A stretch of 64,000 nt of DNA from Erythrophleum ivorense. Its lineage: Eukaryota; Streptophyta; Magnoliopsida; Fabales; Fabaceae. Below are positions 48,501 through 61,300 of this stretch, piece after piece. The position numbers were made by a program, and so were the translations under genes. The DNA lies in the NCBI GenBank assembly GCA_026724425.1, contig JAIUCV010000011.1:11491501-11555500 (forward strand). The letters run 5' to 3'. The notes beneath the pieces are model-generated. The model had not been told where the DNA came from and did no database searches. It worked only from the letters and a program-made list of their open reading frames with translations. The first letter of the stretch is position 1. Every line of letters begins with the position of its first letter.

Positions 48501-49807
48501 TGTATGATGCTATGAGATATCCTACTGATATAGATTCTATTTTTGTTATTGATGTTATTGATCCATCTACTCAACAGGTTTTTGAGCTAACACATGCAGA
48601 TAAATTGCAGCTTACAATCACTAAAAGTTTTGATCATAAGAAGCTAGAATCTCTTGACGATAAATTTGCTATTGATGAAGAGTTGAGGGAATCTATCTTT
48701 GGATTGGAGACATTGAAGAAATTCAGGTATAATATTTCTTATATTGATCTTCCCTCATCTTACAACAAGCTACTTCTATCTGTTTTACAGGCACCCAAGC
48801 TAGAATTGAAGGAACTACCAAGTCATTTAACATATGCATATTTAGGCAATGACCAAACTTTACCAGTGATAATTTCCAACAAACTAACTTTCTTGGAGAA
48901 TGAAAAGTTGGTTAGAGTCCTCAGGGAGTATAAAGAAGCAATTGGGTGGACGATAGCAGATATAAAAGGTATAAGCCCTTCTATGTGTATGCATCGTATA
49001 TTATTAAAAGAAGGCTGTAAACCTTCAAGAGAAGCTCAACGTTGTCTTAACCCACCAATGATGGAAGTAGTCAAAAAGGGGATTTTGAAGCTACTTGATG
49101 CTGGTATGATCTTTCCAATTTCTGATAGTAAATGGGTAAGCCCAATTCAAATAGTACCTAAAAAGACTGGCTTTACAGTAGTTGAAAATGATAATGGTGA
49201 GTTAGTGCCAACTCGTGTGCAAAATGGATGGAGAGTCTGTATAGATTATAGGAAGTTAAATGCTTCAACTAAAAAAGATCATTTTCCATTACCTTTTATT
49301 GATCAAATGCTTGAGAGATTAGCTGGTCGTTCTCACTATTGTTGCTTAGATGGTTTTTTAGGATTTAATCAAATTCCAGTGGCACCTGAAGATCAAGAGA
49401 AAACAACATTCACGTGCCCCTTCGGTACCTTTGCTTACCGTCGAATGCCGTTTGGCCTATGTAATGCTCCAGCGACGTTTCAGAGATGTATGGTCAGTAT
49501 TTTTTCAGATTATGTAGAAAATATTATAGAGGTATTCATGGATGATTTTACTATCTATGGTAATTTATTTGATGATTGTTTGGAAAATTTAATTAAAGTG
49601 CTAAAACGATGTATTGAAACTAATCTGATCCTTAATTATGAAAAATGTCATTTTATGGTAGATCAAGGATTGATATTAGGCCACATAGTGTCTTCAAGGG
49701 GAATAGAGGTTGATAAGTCTAAGATTGATTTAATTAGATCCTTACCTTACCCCACATCAGTGCGAAAAATTCATTCTTTCCTTGGTCATGCAGGCTTTTA
49801 CCGATGA
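48501..49807 (+). pseudogene. Athila reverse transcriptase
   Basis: Copies the element RNA into DNA. Motifs in order: KKGILKLLDAGMIFPISDS, WRVCIDYRKLNAST, FGTFAYRRMPFGLCNAPATF, the catalytic FMDDF (49534-49548), and LGHIVSSRGIEVDKSKID. Catalytic aspartates are present. The frame has been open since 48194 and stops at TGA 49805, where the next residues (FIKDFSKIS) show that the protein should continue. Confidence 0.93.
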
Positions 49808-50554
49808 TTTATAAAGGATTTTTCTAAGATCTCTCACCCTCTCTGTAAACTGTTGCAAAAAGATGTCCCTTTTGATTTTGATGAAAGTTGCAAAAAGGCG
49901 TTTGACCAATTAAAAGAATTACTGACTTCAGCTCCTATTATTCAATCATCAAATTGGGAGTATCCTTTTGAAATTATGTGTGATGCTAGCAATTATGCAG
50001 TAGGAGCAGTACTTGGTCAAAAGATCGGAAAGAATGTCCATGCTATATATTATGCCTTGAGGACTCTTGATAATGCTCAAAGAAATTATTCTACCACAGA
50101 GAAGGAGTTATTTGCTATAGTATTTGCTTTAGAAAAATTTAGATCATATTTATTATGCACTAAAGTTATTGTGTTTTTAGATCATGCAGCTCTAAAGTAT
50201 TTACTCAGTAAAAAGGATGCTAAACCCCACTTGATAAGGTGGATTCTATTGTTACAAGAATTTGACTTAGAGATTCGAGATAAAAAGGGCACAGAAAACT
50301 CAGTTGCAGATAACTTAAGTCGATTGGTGCTCAATGAGAAGCCTAAACCAATTCAAGATGCATTGCCAGATGAACATCTTTTTGAGGTTAAAATTTCAAT
50401 ACCTTGGTATGCTGATATAGTAAATTATTTGGCTACTAGAACATTCCCATATAACTTGACTAAGGCTCAAAAAGATAAAATCAAAAGTGAGTCTAAATAT
50501 TATGTATGGGATGATCCTTATTTATGGAAACATTGTTTTGACCAAATAATTTGA
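49808..50554 (+). pseudogene. Athila RNase H region
   Basis: Same frame as the reverse transcriptase. RNase H acidic residues are visible: DASNYAVGAVLGQ, TTEKELFAIVFALEKFRSYL, DHAALKYLL and later ADNLSRL. It degrades RNA in the RNA-DNA hybrid. A TGA at 50552 separates it from integrase. Confidence 0.92.
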
Positions 50555-51700
50555 AGGTGTGTTTCTAAAAATGAAATCCCATCTATTCTAGAATTTTGTC
50601 ATTCATATGCATGTGGTGGACATTTTGGCCTAAAAAGAACTGCTCGAAAAGTGTTGGAATGTGGATTCTATTGGCCAAATTTGTTTCGTGACTCATATTT
50701 GTTTTGTAAAGCATGTGATAATTGCCAAAGGAGTGGAAGTCTAAGTCATAGAGATCAAATGCCATTGAACCCAATTTTGGTTTGTGAGATCTTTGATGTA
50801 TGGGGAATCAATTTTATGGGGCCTTTTCCATCTTCCTTTGGTAATTACTACATCCTTTTAGCTATGGATTATGTTTCAAAATGGATGGAAGCAAAAGCCA
50901 CTAGATCTAATGATGTTAAAACTGTCGTTAGTTTTGTCAATAGTCATATTTTTACCAGGTATGGAGTACCTAGAGCTATCATTAGTGATAGAGACACCCA
51001 TTTTTGCAACCGTATAATTGAAAGCTTGTTGAAGAAATATAATGTGACTCATAGAATCTCAACAGCCTACCATCCTCAAACAAGTGGTCAAGCAGAGGTG
51101 TCAAATAGGGAGATTAAATTGATTCTTAAAAAAATTGTCAATCCAAATAGGAAAGATTGGAGCACACTACTAGATAACGCTCTTTGGGCATACAGAACTG
51201 CACATAAAACTCTTATTGGTATGTTTCCATATCGCTTAATCTTTGGTAAGCCCTGTCACCTTCCAGTAGAATTGGAGCATAAAGCTTATTGGGCTATTAA
51301 ACAGTGCAATATGAATATGGATGAGGTAAGTGAACATAGGAAATTACAATTGCAGGAACTTGATGAGATAAGAAATGAGGCCTATGAAAATTCTAGAATA
51401 TATAAAGATAGGACCAAGCTCTATCATGATAAAAATATTTCTAGAAAATGTTTTGAGGTGGGTCAAAAAATTCTCTTATTTCACTCTAGACTCAAGTTAT
51501 TTCTTGAAAAATTGAGATCCCGATGGGTTAGACCCTTTGTTGTCATAAAAGTATTTTCTCATGGTGCAGTTGAAATCCAAAGCTTTCAAACTAATAAAAT
51601 ATTTAAGGTTAATGGTCATCGTCTAAAACCTTACTATGAGGGATTTCAAGTAAGCAACTTAGATGTAATTGAGCTGCAACTCCCAACTTATAAAGATTAA
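50555..51700 (+). pseudogene. Athila integrase, first catalytic Asp changed to Asn
   Basis: Inserts element DNA into the chromosome. Zinc-binding HHCC region: HSYACGGHFGLKR and CKACDNCQRSG (50600-50735). Core: WGINFMGPFPSS, where family members have GIDF (Asn at 50810-50812); ISDRDTHFCN (Asp present); YHPQTSGQAEVSNREIK (Glu present). The C-terminal part GHRLKPYYEG ends at 51698. One of the three catalytic acidic residues is therefore missing. The frame from 50651 is open for 349 codons. Confidence 0.93.
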
Positions 51701-53192
51701 GTAATGAGGAATTTTGTCTGGCCATAGACTTTAAATAAAGGCGCTTTTGGGAGGCAAACCACCATAATAAAAATTTGAATTTTTTTTTAATTTCAATTAA
51801 TTAATCTTTCTTCTAGTTTGTTTTGTTTCACCTCAATAACCTTACACATTTTAAGCATGTTCTTTTTTATTTTGTCACCCTTTCTATAAGTTACTACTCC
51901 CCCTTTAGACTTGTGGCAGGTAAGATATAAGGAGCTCGAGGACCTCCCATTGCAATAAAGCTATTCATAAACTAGGGGAGTTTTAGTTCCTTCTTCTTTT
52001 TACATTTATATATATGCCTACAACACTGAGGACAGTATTGCTTTTAAGTGTGGGGGAGGGGTTTATAGCTATACATATACATGCTATTATACTAAGTTAG
52101 AGGAATTTTTTTCTTACTATTTCTTATTATTCTCCTATTTTAATGATTTAGTTGTTATTTATAAATTTTTAATGCTATTCAATTTTGAATTTAAGTAGTA
52201 AAACATTAACCCATAAGTTATGAGCATGACCTGGGAACTTAAATTGAACACAATTGTCTAATTATGTGATATGCAAACAAGTTGTTGAGTAAGGAGGGAA
52301 ATTTATTATATATTTATTTTTAAATTTATATGCCTGAATTATTTTTTTTTTTTGCATGCACATCCTTAGAGTTGTAATATGATTCAAAAAGAAAAAAGAA
52401 AAAAGAAAAAAGAGAGAGCCAATTCCACTCCTCTAACTTAAGTTATACTTAAATAGTGCAATAAAAGCTATGAGTGTGTAAAGCATCTTGGTGCCAGTCG
52501 AGTTATGTAAGCTTGAGTAACCGGGGGTCTTCATCATCAATGTTGACACTCGCGTCAAAAGAGACTATAACTGCCCAAGAAAGGGGCAAAAAAAAAAGAA
52601 AAGAAAAAAGAGAGAGCCAATTCCATTTCACTGGCTTAAGCTATACTTAAATAGCACAATAAAAGCTATGAGTGTGCAAAGCATCTTAGTGCCAGTCGAG
52701 TTATGTAAGCTTGAGTAACCGGGGGTTTTCATCACCAATGTTGACACTCGCATCAAAAGAGACCATAACGGCCTAAGAAAGAGGCAAAAATAAAATAAAA
52801 TAACCCCTTAATAAATAAAGCAAGATTAAAAGTGTGGGGGAAGCTAAATTGAAGGACTCTAATGATTTCTATTGTGTCATTTATGTGTATGTATGGTTGA
52901 TTGAGGCTTAGTAAATTCTTAGATAAATATGGTAATTTCCAGCCTTCATACTTGTCAAATTGTTAGCAGTGATCATATTTTAGACATGCACACACACACT
53001 AGAGTTACCTGGTGATTGTTAGTGATGAATGGGTGAAAGTTGAACTACAATTTTTCTTGATTAAATAACTCTTGCATTTATTTATAACAGCTTTTTGTTA
53101 AAAAAAAAAAAAGAGAATATAAGAAGCAGTACCATCTTATTATGCTAAGGCCTCTAATTTTGGTATAGTTGCTTGAGGACAAGCAACAATTT
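51701..53192 (+). other. Athila 3' non-coding region
   Basis: About 1.5 kb between integrase and the 3' LTR. No envelope-like frame remains or is visible. It holds a tandem duplication (52383-52790) and three PPT-like motifs AAGTGTGGGGGA (about 52047, 52830 and 53193), the last directly before the 3' LTR. Confidence 0.85.
52383..52790 (+). repeat. Tandem duplication, about 200 bp unit, in Athila 3' region
   Basis: Two copies share GAGAGAGCCAATTCCA (52413 and 52611), GCCAGTCGAGTTATGTAAGC and TTGAGTAACCGGGGG. Each begins with an AAAAAGAAAAAAG purine run. Confidence 0.93.
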
Positions 53193-53207
53193 AAGTGTGG
53201 GGGAATT
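53193..53207 (+). other. Polypurine tract of the Athila element
   Basis: AAGTGTGGGGGAATT directly precedes the 3' LTR, the position where plus-strand DNA synthesis is primed. Confidence 0.8.
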
Positions 53208-54429
53208 TGATAAATATATTTTAATTGCTTAAATGGTTGTAATTTTGAGATTTTAACTAATATAATTTATAGATAATCTATATCTATTTAATTGATCTTA
53301 TATCTTCTCTTATGTTTATCTACAGGATCAGATAAGATGATGCTTACCTGCAATATTAGATAAGATGATATTTATAGGATCAGATAAGATGATGTTTATC
53401 TGCAGGATCAGATAAGATAATGTTTATCATGGAAAAACTATTAAGAGAGATTTACGTAAATTTTTTTAGAATAGATTTACTCAGATTCACACCGAGGAAG
53501 CCTATAAAAGGAGGGGTGAATGACTAGAGGAAAACATACAGAGAGATCAAAGACTTCTCTTCTTTGTTATTTTCTTTACGCTCTTTTTCTATTTTTTTTT
53601 ATCTTCTCAAAATTTCTGGGAAAAATTCTTTGAGTGTTTCAAAGCCATGAGTGGCTAATCTCTTTGTTTCCTAGTCAAGGTTATTGAGGTCTGACTCTGA
53701 ATAATTTGTGAGAGGTTTGATTTAATTGTTTCTTTTCTTGAATATTGAAATATTTTCTATTACTATGATATTATTCAGTTAATTTAATTGGTACTTTATT
53801 TTAGCTAAGTAATTATTGCTATCTGAATTCTTTTGAATCCGTAATTGTTCATTTGATTTGGTAAAGTAGCAATTCAATATCTTTGATAAATTAAATTGTC
53901 TTTGTGTGTTGAAGAAAATATTTCTTCCGTTTTAAACATACGAGCTTATGTATTGTTGAACGGTGATTTGTTGCTTTTCTTTTTCTTAATACTATTCAAG
54001 GTTTAAATTCCAAGAGCTTATTTGGAATTGATTTATGAATAAGGTTTAATTGGAGAGTTTGTTCCTTTTAAATATTCTTAAGGAAAAGCAGAACATTAGA
54101 GCTTGTTGATGTTCATAACCAGTTTATTTTAGAAGAGAAATTATTATTATTTTACCTTTTGGGTACTCAATGATCAAATTAGTTGAGTCAGATCTGAAAT
54201 AAACCTTGGTTGGGAGTTATTTACATTAAAGTTTTTTTTATTAAGAATATTTTCTGAATTTATTTATTTTTAATTTTCTTTATCAAGAAAAATCTCCCTC
54301 ATTTTATTTTACTATTTTTGAGTTAAATAATTTGGCTAGTCCTTATGGAGTACGACCTTACTCACTTTATTTGCAAGAAATATTAATTTGAGAGTAGGAA
54401 TTTATTTTTGGTGGTTTCAACACCCACCA
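53208..54429 (+). repeat. Athila 3' LTR
   Basis: 1222 bp, nearly the same length as the 5' LTR and aligned throughout. TATA box at 53503-53511. Followed by TSD ACTAC at 54430-54434. Confidence 0.96.
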
Positions 54430-54434
54430 ACTAC

Positions 54435-54760
54435 AGAGTTACTTCTTAGCTCATTTTGTTAGACAATAGTCATTTACTTTATGGATCATCTGTTGATAGC
54501 TAGAAATTCTGGGGTTGTATGGGTGGAGGTTTTAACCAAACTCATCTTAGTTGAGCTGCTGATTGAAAGATGCTTTAAATATCGGCTGTATGACATTTTA
54601 TCCTTCTTGCATGGAACAGGTCACTACAGAGTTAGGTAGGTCATGGACAAAGTATGGCCCAATCTACATTGAAGATAATTCCAAGTGTAATTCAACCAGT
54701 TCCTTATCAGACTTCAGATGGGGCAGTACGCGTTCTACTACGATCCTTTGAGGGCATTGG
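54435..54760 (+). pseudogene. Exon-like fragment, copy B, with downstream continuation
   Basis: Second copy of the 44866-45044 fragment, running on without interruption: ALNIGCMTFYPSCMEQVTTE then LGRSWTKYGPIYIEDNSKCN. Another frame reads YYDPLRALVECVKALL just after. Several frames look protein-like and none is intact, so I do not name a product. It resembles a decayed exon or transduplicated gene piece in the core of the inverted repeat. Confidence 0.4.
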
Positions 54761-57179
54761 TAGAGTGTGTAAAAGCACTTTTATTTTAGAAGGCTACAAT
54801 GTAGTGTTCGTGGCAACTGACCAATTGGTGTCCTGCCTGGTCTTCGGGGATCAAAAGAATGTTACTGAAAAAAATGAGGAATTGAGGGGCCTTGAGAACA
54901 AGTGTTTTATGACTTCTATCGGCCCAATTCGTGAGGTTTCAATAACAGTTTCTGTATGATGTGCAGTGGGTAGGCCCAACTCACATGCCTGTCAAAACCC
55001 TACTGTGTGCCAGGCCCATGTTTTCTAGTCCAAAATTCAGTTATTGGATATAATACCTGTTGACCCTAGTACTTGCATGTTGAGATTGAATTGGGTCTTA
55101 ATTCAGGCTCTTGTACTTCCCCATTCCATAAGCCCAGCTTTATATGTTGGTCAGGGGTAAATCTAAATTTCCTTGAAAAATAATTTCTGCTGATCTAAAA
55201 AAAATTGGATGTGTTTTATTAGAAAGCCTGTGAATCTTAAATATCTTATTATTCCTAAGAAGAATATTTGATACTATTTTAATGTTTATTACTGAAAATT
55301 TATATTATATTTCATGTCATTTAATAAATTATTAGAACAGAATTAGTAGTTAGGACGTGTTTCTAACCCTTAGTATAATTCTTAACAAGAAGATTTCTTA
55401 TTATTTTAATGTTGATTACTTAAATTTTGAACAACAAGAGTCAATTCTTAAATTTTCAATATAGAATGTGATAACTATTTTAATGTTGATTACTTTAAAA
55501 GGTGAGTTGCTATCTATTTGCTTGAAAAGTGTTAGGTTCATTCCCGCTAATGGGATCCAGCTCTGATGCTCCAAAGCATGTAGCACTAACACTAACCATC
55601 TAGGAGGAGCGAATTGCGCATGCTCACAATCAAGTTTTAATAAAATTTGAATTTCTTAATTACTTAAGTGTTGTTTCTTATTGTACATTTTCATTTTCAA
55701 ATTTTCTTTTTATTTAGTTTAAATTTATCACATGTGTGCAGGTGCGCCACATAATTTTTCTCCTGTGTCAGTTTATAAATTATATGAAGGTGAGATGGTT
55801 ACCTATTTACTACCCCTGACAGCAGGAGAAGGATGATCCCAAACTTTATGCCAATAATGTCAAGAGTTTGATGGCTAGTGAGTTATGTAACTCCATTAAT
55901 ACATGATATGAAAAGTTCAGCAAACCATTCATATCACATCTAACGCTTTACCAGCATATTGTGTTTATTCTGATTTTTAGTGTACATAGATCCTTTATGT
56001 TTTTCAGTAAAACCTTTATATTTGTGATGTATTTTGGCAGCATATGGATAGTAATGTATTGCGTGCGTGTGTATTATTTTTTACTCGCAATTTAATTTAC
56101 TAATTACATTGTAAAAATTACTGACACCAGTTTAGATAATGAGTTGCTTGTAACGTATTTTATGGACATTAGATATTTGAAATATCTTATTCCTCGTCTT
56201 CATTACAGAAGTTGAATTAGACTAAATAAAAGAGAGCGCCATTTGTCTTCTGTCATTAGCAGATACTATGCATAATGGGAGCAAAATTATGTTAGAATAT
56301 AATTGATTTTATTCATTTGGTATTTCTTGTGGTTTCACTCTAGAATTTTATATAAATGATTAAATGGTAATAACGTATAATGCTGCATTTTGTTCCTTTC
56401 ACTTTTATGCGGCAAGGCAAGAAGGTTACTCTCTTCAATATATTTCTCTAAACTATAAAGCGCCACTTGGAGAATACCAAACTCTTGTACTTTGCATTCT
56501 TGTCCTAAATTTGATTCTTTCTTTCCTTTTTTTTTTCCCCCTTTTCTATCTTCACCACCAACCATAGCCTAAGGATACTGAATCCTTTCAGAGCAGTGGC
56601 TCTGTGTTTCTACTATTGCTTGGTAAACATATGCCAGGCCATGTTTTCTAGTCCGAAGTTCAGGCTTTGGATTTTTATACCTGTTGATCCTACTATTTTC
56701 TTGCGGACATTGAATTGGGTCTTGATTCAGGCCATTGTACTTCCCTATTCCATCAGCCCATCTTTAAATGTTGGACAGGGGCAAATAGAAACTTTTTTTT
56801 TGAAAAGTTATTTCTGCGGAATTAGGAGTGTTTTACTAGAAAGCGAGCGAATCTTAAATATTGTATTATTACTAAGAAGAATATTTGATACTATTTTAAT
56901 GTTGATTGCTGGAAATTTATAATAGATATCATATCATTCAAGAAATTGTTGAAGATGAATTAATTACTAATGCGTGTCTCTAACATTTAACATAATTCTT
57001 GACAAGAATATTTGTTACTATTTTAATGCTGTTTCCTTTAAAATTTAAATAATGAAAGTTTATTCTTAAAATTTTAATATGGAATGTGAAAACTATTTTA
57101 ATATTGACTGCTTTAATTTTAAATAACCAAAGTTCGTTCTTGAACTTTCAATATAGAATGTGAAAACTATTCTAATGTT
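54761..57179 (+). other. Core of the inverted repeat, with internal direct duplication
   Basis: Segments 54975-55310 and 56605-56920 are direct copies: both have CAGGCC(C)ATGTTTTCTAGTCC, TTGAATTGGGTCTT(A/G)ATTCAGGC and AAGAAGAATATTTGATACTATT. At 55741-55830, after a GTGTGCAG acceptor-like end, a frame reads APHNFSPVSVYKLYEGEMV. No complete gene. The AATATAGAATGTGA motif of the 57.0-57.3 kb minisatellite also appears near 55460. Confidence 0.5.
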
Positions 57180-57330
57180 TATTACTTTAAAATTTAAATA
57201 ACAAATGTTGATTCGTAAATTTTCAATATAGAAAGTGAAAATTATTTTAATTTTTATTGCTTTGAATTTATAATATTGATTATTAATTACTTTAAATTTA
57301 TATGTGAGATTACTACCTTAATGTTGAGTA
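57010..57330 (+). repeat. Minisatellite-like repeat, about 75 bp period
   Basis: AATAT(A/G)GAA(T/A)GTGAAAA recurs at about 57077, 57150 and 57225, each followed by (C)TATTTTAAT and TTTAAA(A)TTTAAATAAC. A related inverted copy is at 44560-44715. Confidence 0.8.
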
Positions 57331-58316
57331 TTTTAAATTTTAAAACGTTAATCTCAGAGAATTTAGAGTGCTGATTGCTTTAATGTGCCACATGCTTCGA
57401 ACTTAGAATGTTGATACTTAAACTTTAAATTCAGGATCTAGATTACTATTTCAATGTTGAATGCTTTAAAAAATTGATATAATTTGACCTTTATTACTAT
57501 TTAAAATTGGGTTAAACTCCATAATACTAATACTATATTGTTTTTAAAAAAGAGGATGTCTGTAATAATTAAATAATACTAGTTTCTTTTCTACTGGTAA
57601 ACTTTTTCTTTTTTGGGGCCACATCCTAGAAAACCCTGTCCAATGTCTACAACGGCTACCATTCATGCAACTAAAACTGCATGACAACAATGTTTTTTTA
57701 ATACAATGTTTTTTCAATACTGAATTTACCAAAAACATATATTGTCTTAACAGTCAAATAGTATATAATATATTTTAATATATAGTATGCCTAAATTTAT
57801 ATATATATAGATAACTTTTATTTAATTTATAAAATATTTTTTATCAATTAAAAATATTAAATTTACACAATAATTAAAATTTAAATGCATAACTCTATAA
57901 TGAAAGTTAACTATTAAATAAATATATTAATTTTACATATATAACTTAATCATCTAAGTCTAATAAAATTACACAAAATTAAACAAAAATAAAAATCCAT
58001 CTATCCATTTCATCACCATCAAAATTGGATCATATAGTTATAAAGTTAGAAAGATAGTGATACAAATCGGTGAAAAATGTGTAGGGGTCTACTTTTTTTC
58101 TTTACACATATTCTCTCATTTTTTCTTTATTTCTGATCATACTTTATATAGTTAATTTGCAACTGTAGATGATTTGAATTGATTATCATCAAGGGTGAAG
58201 AGAAATTTTTTGTTAGGAAGGTAGAGATTATAAGTTATAATACATTATATTTTTTTGGTGTAAAAATTATAATTACTATACAATATGAGTGACATTAAAT
58301 TATATTTGTCATACCA

Positions 58317-61300
58317 TACGAAGCCATATCAAGATATTTCTCAAATAATATCAATAATGGCATAAAACAATCATTTTCATGAAATTTACACTCTTAGCAG
58401 CGAAAATGATTATTATTAAATGCCAAAATAATTTAATCTTTGGATAAATTGACCATATGCCTTACTAATATCATCTTCCATCCATAACACTCTTAATAGA
58501 CTGTAAATATCACAATTCGAGGCTTCCATGTCGGGTTTAAACCATCCATACCCTATTTCCTTCCATACATACATCAACACATTATGTAAAAAGACCTTGT
58601 ATGTGTTGGCGGAAACTTTGTCGACAAGGTCTTAGAATTTACACTATAGATTATAGGATTTTGTTGACAAGATCTTGGACTTAAGTGACAAGATGTTATC
58701 TTAGCCCCTAAATTAACTTGGTTCATTGCTAAATTCATCTTTGACATCTCTTAACCACCTTATGCATGTCAATCATAGAGTTTCAAGCCACATTCACATG
58801 AGTTTCAAGCAAAGTTAACCCTCTTTTCATAAGTTTTCAACACTTAGTTTGGGTCACTAGGAGTTCATGTTGAGATATAGGGGTCTAACTTTCAATCTTT
58901 CCATTCTCTAATTTATTTTCATCATAAACAAGTTTGTTCATGCCTATTTTAACATGTTTAGCTCAAAGAACACCCAAAATCTTCATAGAACTCGAAATGA
59001 TAACAAACACAAACTCTGCACTAATTTTAAAAATTCATAACTTGAGGTAGAGAGTTCCAAATTATGAAAATGAGGACTTTCTGGAAAGCTCATAATGTCC
59101 TCTAACTACCATAAAAATTTCAGATTAAAACAATCATGTTTGCCCTATGAAAACTAATGGAATAGTGCTGCAAGTTTGGGACTCATTCTGTAGCATACCA
59201 AAAAATTTTAAATTTTATTTCTCTCTCTATAGAGCTCCAAATGAGGAGATCTTAGTGGTCGTGAAAATCTTATGATGCCAAATACATGCATGTAAAATTT
59301 CATCAACATTAGACTTTATTTGACTCTCCAAAAATACCAAAAATCATACTATCCAAAAGTACGGTACCATGATAGTTTTTACATATTTTTGCTAACTTTG
59401 AAAAATCATAAAACTTTCCACAGAGTTCTAAAAATTCTGATCTTTAGCTTTTGAAACTCTTTCAATGAGATCTATATGTTTGCCAAATTTAATGCCAAAA
59501 CTCATTTATTTGGTTGGTTTTGGTTCAGGAGCAATATATGGTCTAATTTGGGACTGTAATAGGGTCAAATTGCACTAAATGGCCTTCCAAGCATACCATG
59601 ACTATTTGAGCAAGTCCAAAAACTTAAACACAGCATGCAGAAGCATTATAATAGGTCTAAAACCTCATGAAAATCAAATTCACTATTCTACTTGCTTAAA
59701 TACACATAAACTTCATGGGTCAGGGATGTCCAAAACACACATTCTCATATATTTTATTCCAAATCTGGTTCATACAATATATTTACATGCTTTTATATAT
59801 GCTTAAGGGTTTATATCTTATACATAACTTATACATTCATACTTTGACATCAATTTTCATAAAAAACTATTCTATTGTCAAAGTATTGCAATTCACACTC
59901 CTTGTCTTCCATTCTTTACTCCTTGGGTTTCACCTAGACAAAGTTAAATGGAAAGTGGGAGAGAATGAGATTCAAAAATCCCAATAACTCTATCACCCTT
60001 TCAAGCAAACATACATGGCATATAATTATGTTAAAGAACAGAAGTATGCACCAAACACTTTCAAGAACCATTCAAATCATATTTTCAAGATTACATAAAT
60101 ACGTCAAGATCGAATCCAAGCTCTAGAGACTTTTGGTCTAACTTTATCCCATTATTTGGGACTTGGATTAGTCTCACCTATTTTTTAGAAACTTTTGACT
60201 TAACCTCACTCATATCAAGAGACTTTTAGCCTTATCTCACCCATTTTTAAAGACTTTTGGCTTCATCTCACTCGTTTTAAGGGACTTTTGGTATAACCTC
60301 ATTCATAAAGAGTAATATTATAATCAAACTCAATTCAAGAAGCATATTGGTACCAAAATATCAATTCAATAGCTATAGACATGTTTCATGGCTCAAACAC
60401 ACAGACAAGCATTCAATGACAATCACATGCCAAGAAATATATACAAGAAAGGATGGAGAACTACTTTTCTTAAGAAGCACAACTTTCCTCCCTTGGATTC
60501 CCATTTTTCTCTCTCGGCCTCATAAGCATACTTGGGAGAGACTTGATTTTCTTGGCTTAGACACATCAAACAACACATAAACAAATCAATGGAACCATTT
60601 CTAATCACATGAAAATCTCTACACAAGCTACATCTAGCTTATGCCACCATTATGGTTCCATACAAGAGTATAATGAAGCAACTCATATAATTCAAGATCT
60701 TGAATTTAATTTCTCACTTAATCTAAGTCACATGACTCTATTTAAACTCTTTAGAGTCACCACCAACTCAATTCCATGAGCCAATTACCAAGTTGCTTCT
60801 TTATGTCTACAAAAGGAACCTAAACTCTCATATTTTAAACCATGGTTTCTAAATTCAAACCAATGGTTCCTTTGATATTTATTACTCATTCCTAGGCCAT
60901 TTGTATCATTGGAATCAAAGAAAACTCTCATTAGGTACTGGTTTTCTCTCTTGGCCAAGATGCTCACATACTTAAAGAGCTCTTGGAGTTTTCTTCAATT
61001 TCTAAAGAAATTTGCCATCCATGGAGCTTACTAGATGTCTTGAGAGCTCAAACATACTCTTAGACAATCTAAATCATCATTAGAAAGCTCCATAAATTTT
61101 TAGGTGCAGTCAAATCCCTAATTTCTAATACTTGTTACCTATAGCCCCTTTTTGAGTTCTATTACTTCCAAATGGTTCCCTAGGCTTCAAAACCCCATTT
61201 TCTGTTAAGTTTAGATCAGAATTAAACTTCCTACATAATGCTCTAATTCTGGCTGAGACACTCAAGCAAAGGAGAACCAAGAAGAAACAAGTTGGACTAT

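Larger units (their letters stand above)
45045..54429 (+). mobile_element. Athila-type Ty3 LTR retrotransposon, near complete
   Basis: 9385 bp: 5' LTR 45045-46267, PBS from 46273, gag-pol 46327-51700, non-coding 3' region, PPT 53193-53207, 3' LTR 53208-54429, TSD ACTAC. The PBS TGGCGCCGTTGCCGAGG is the tRNA-Asp-type site typical of Athila. Domain order gag, protease, RT, RNase H, integrase is that of Ty3 elements. No envelope-like frame follows integrase. The two LTRs differ at about 17 positions in the first 400 bp (my count by eye, about 4 percent). Stops and frameshifts in gag-pol make it non-autonomous. Confidence 0.96.

Noticed and set aside
54654..54959. 101-codon plus frame after the Athila element as a real gene
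   Set aside because: No recognised domain; competing frames look equally protein-like and it lies in duplicated, decayed core sequence.
57010..57330. Possible CRISPR-like array because of regular repeats
   Set aside because: Repeats of about 75 bp are diverged, without unique spacers, in plant nuclear DNA; it is an AT-rich minisatellite.
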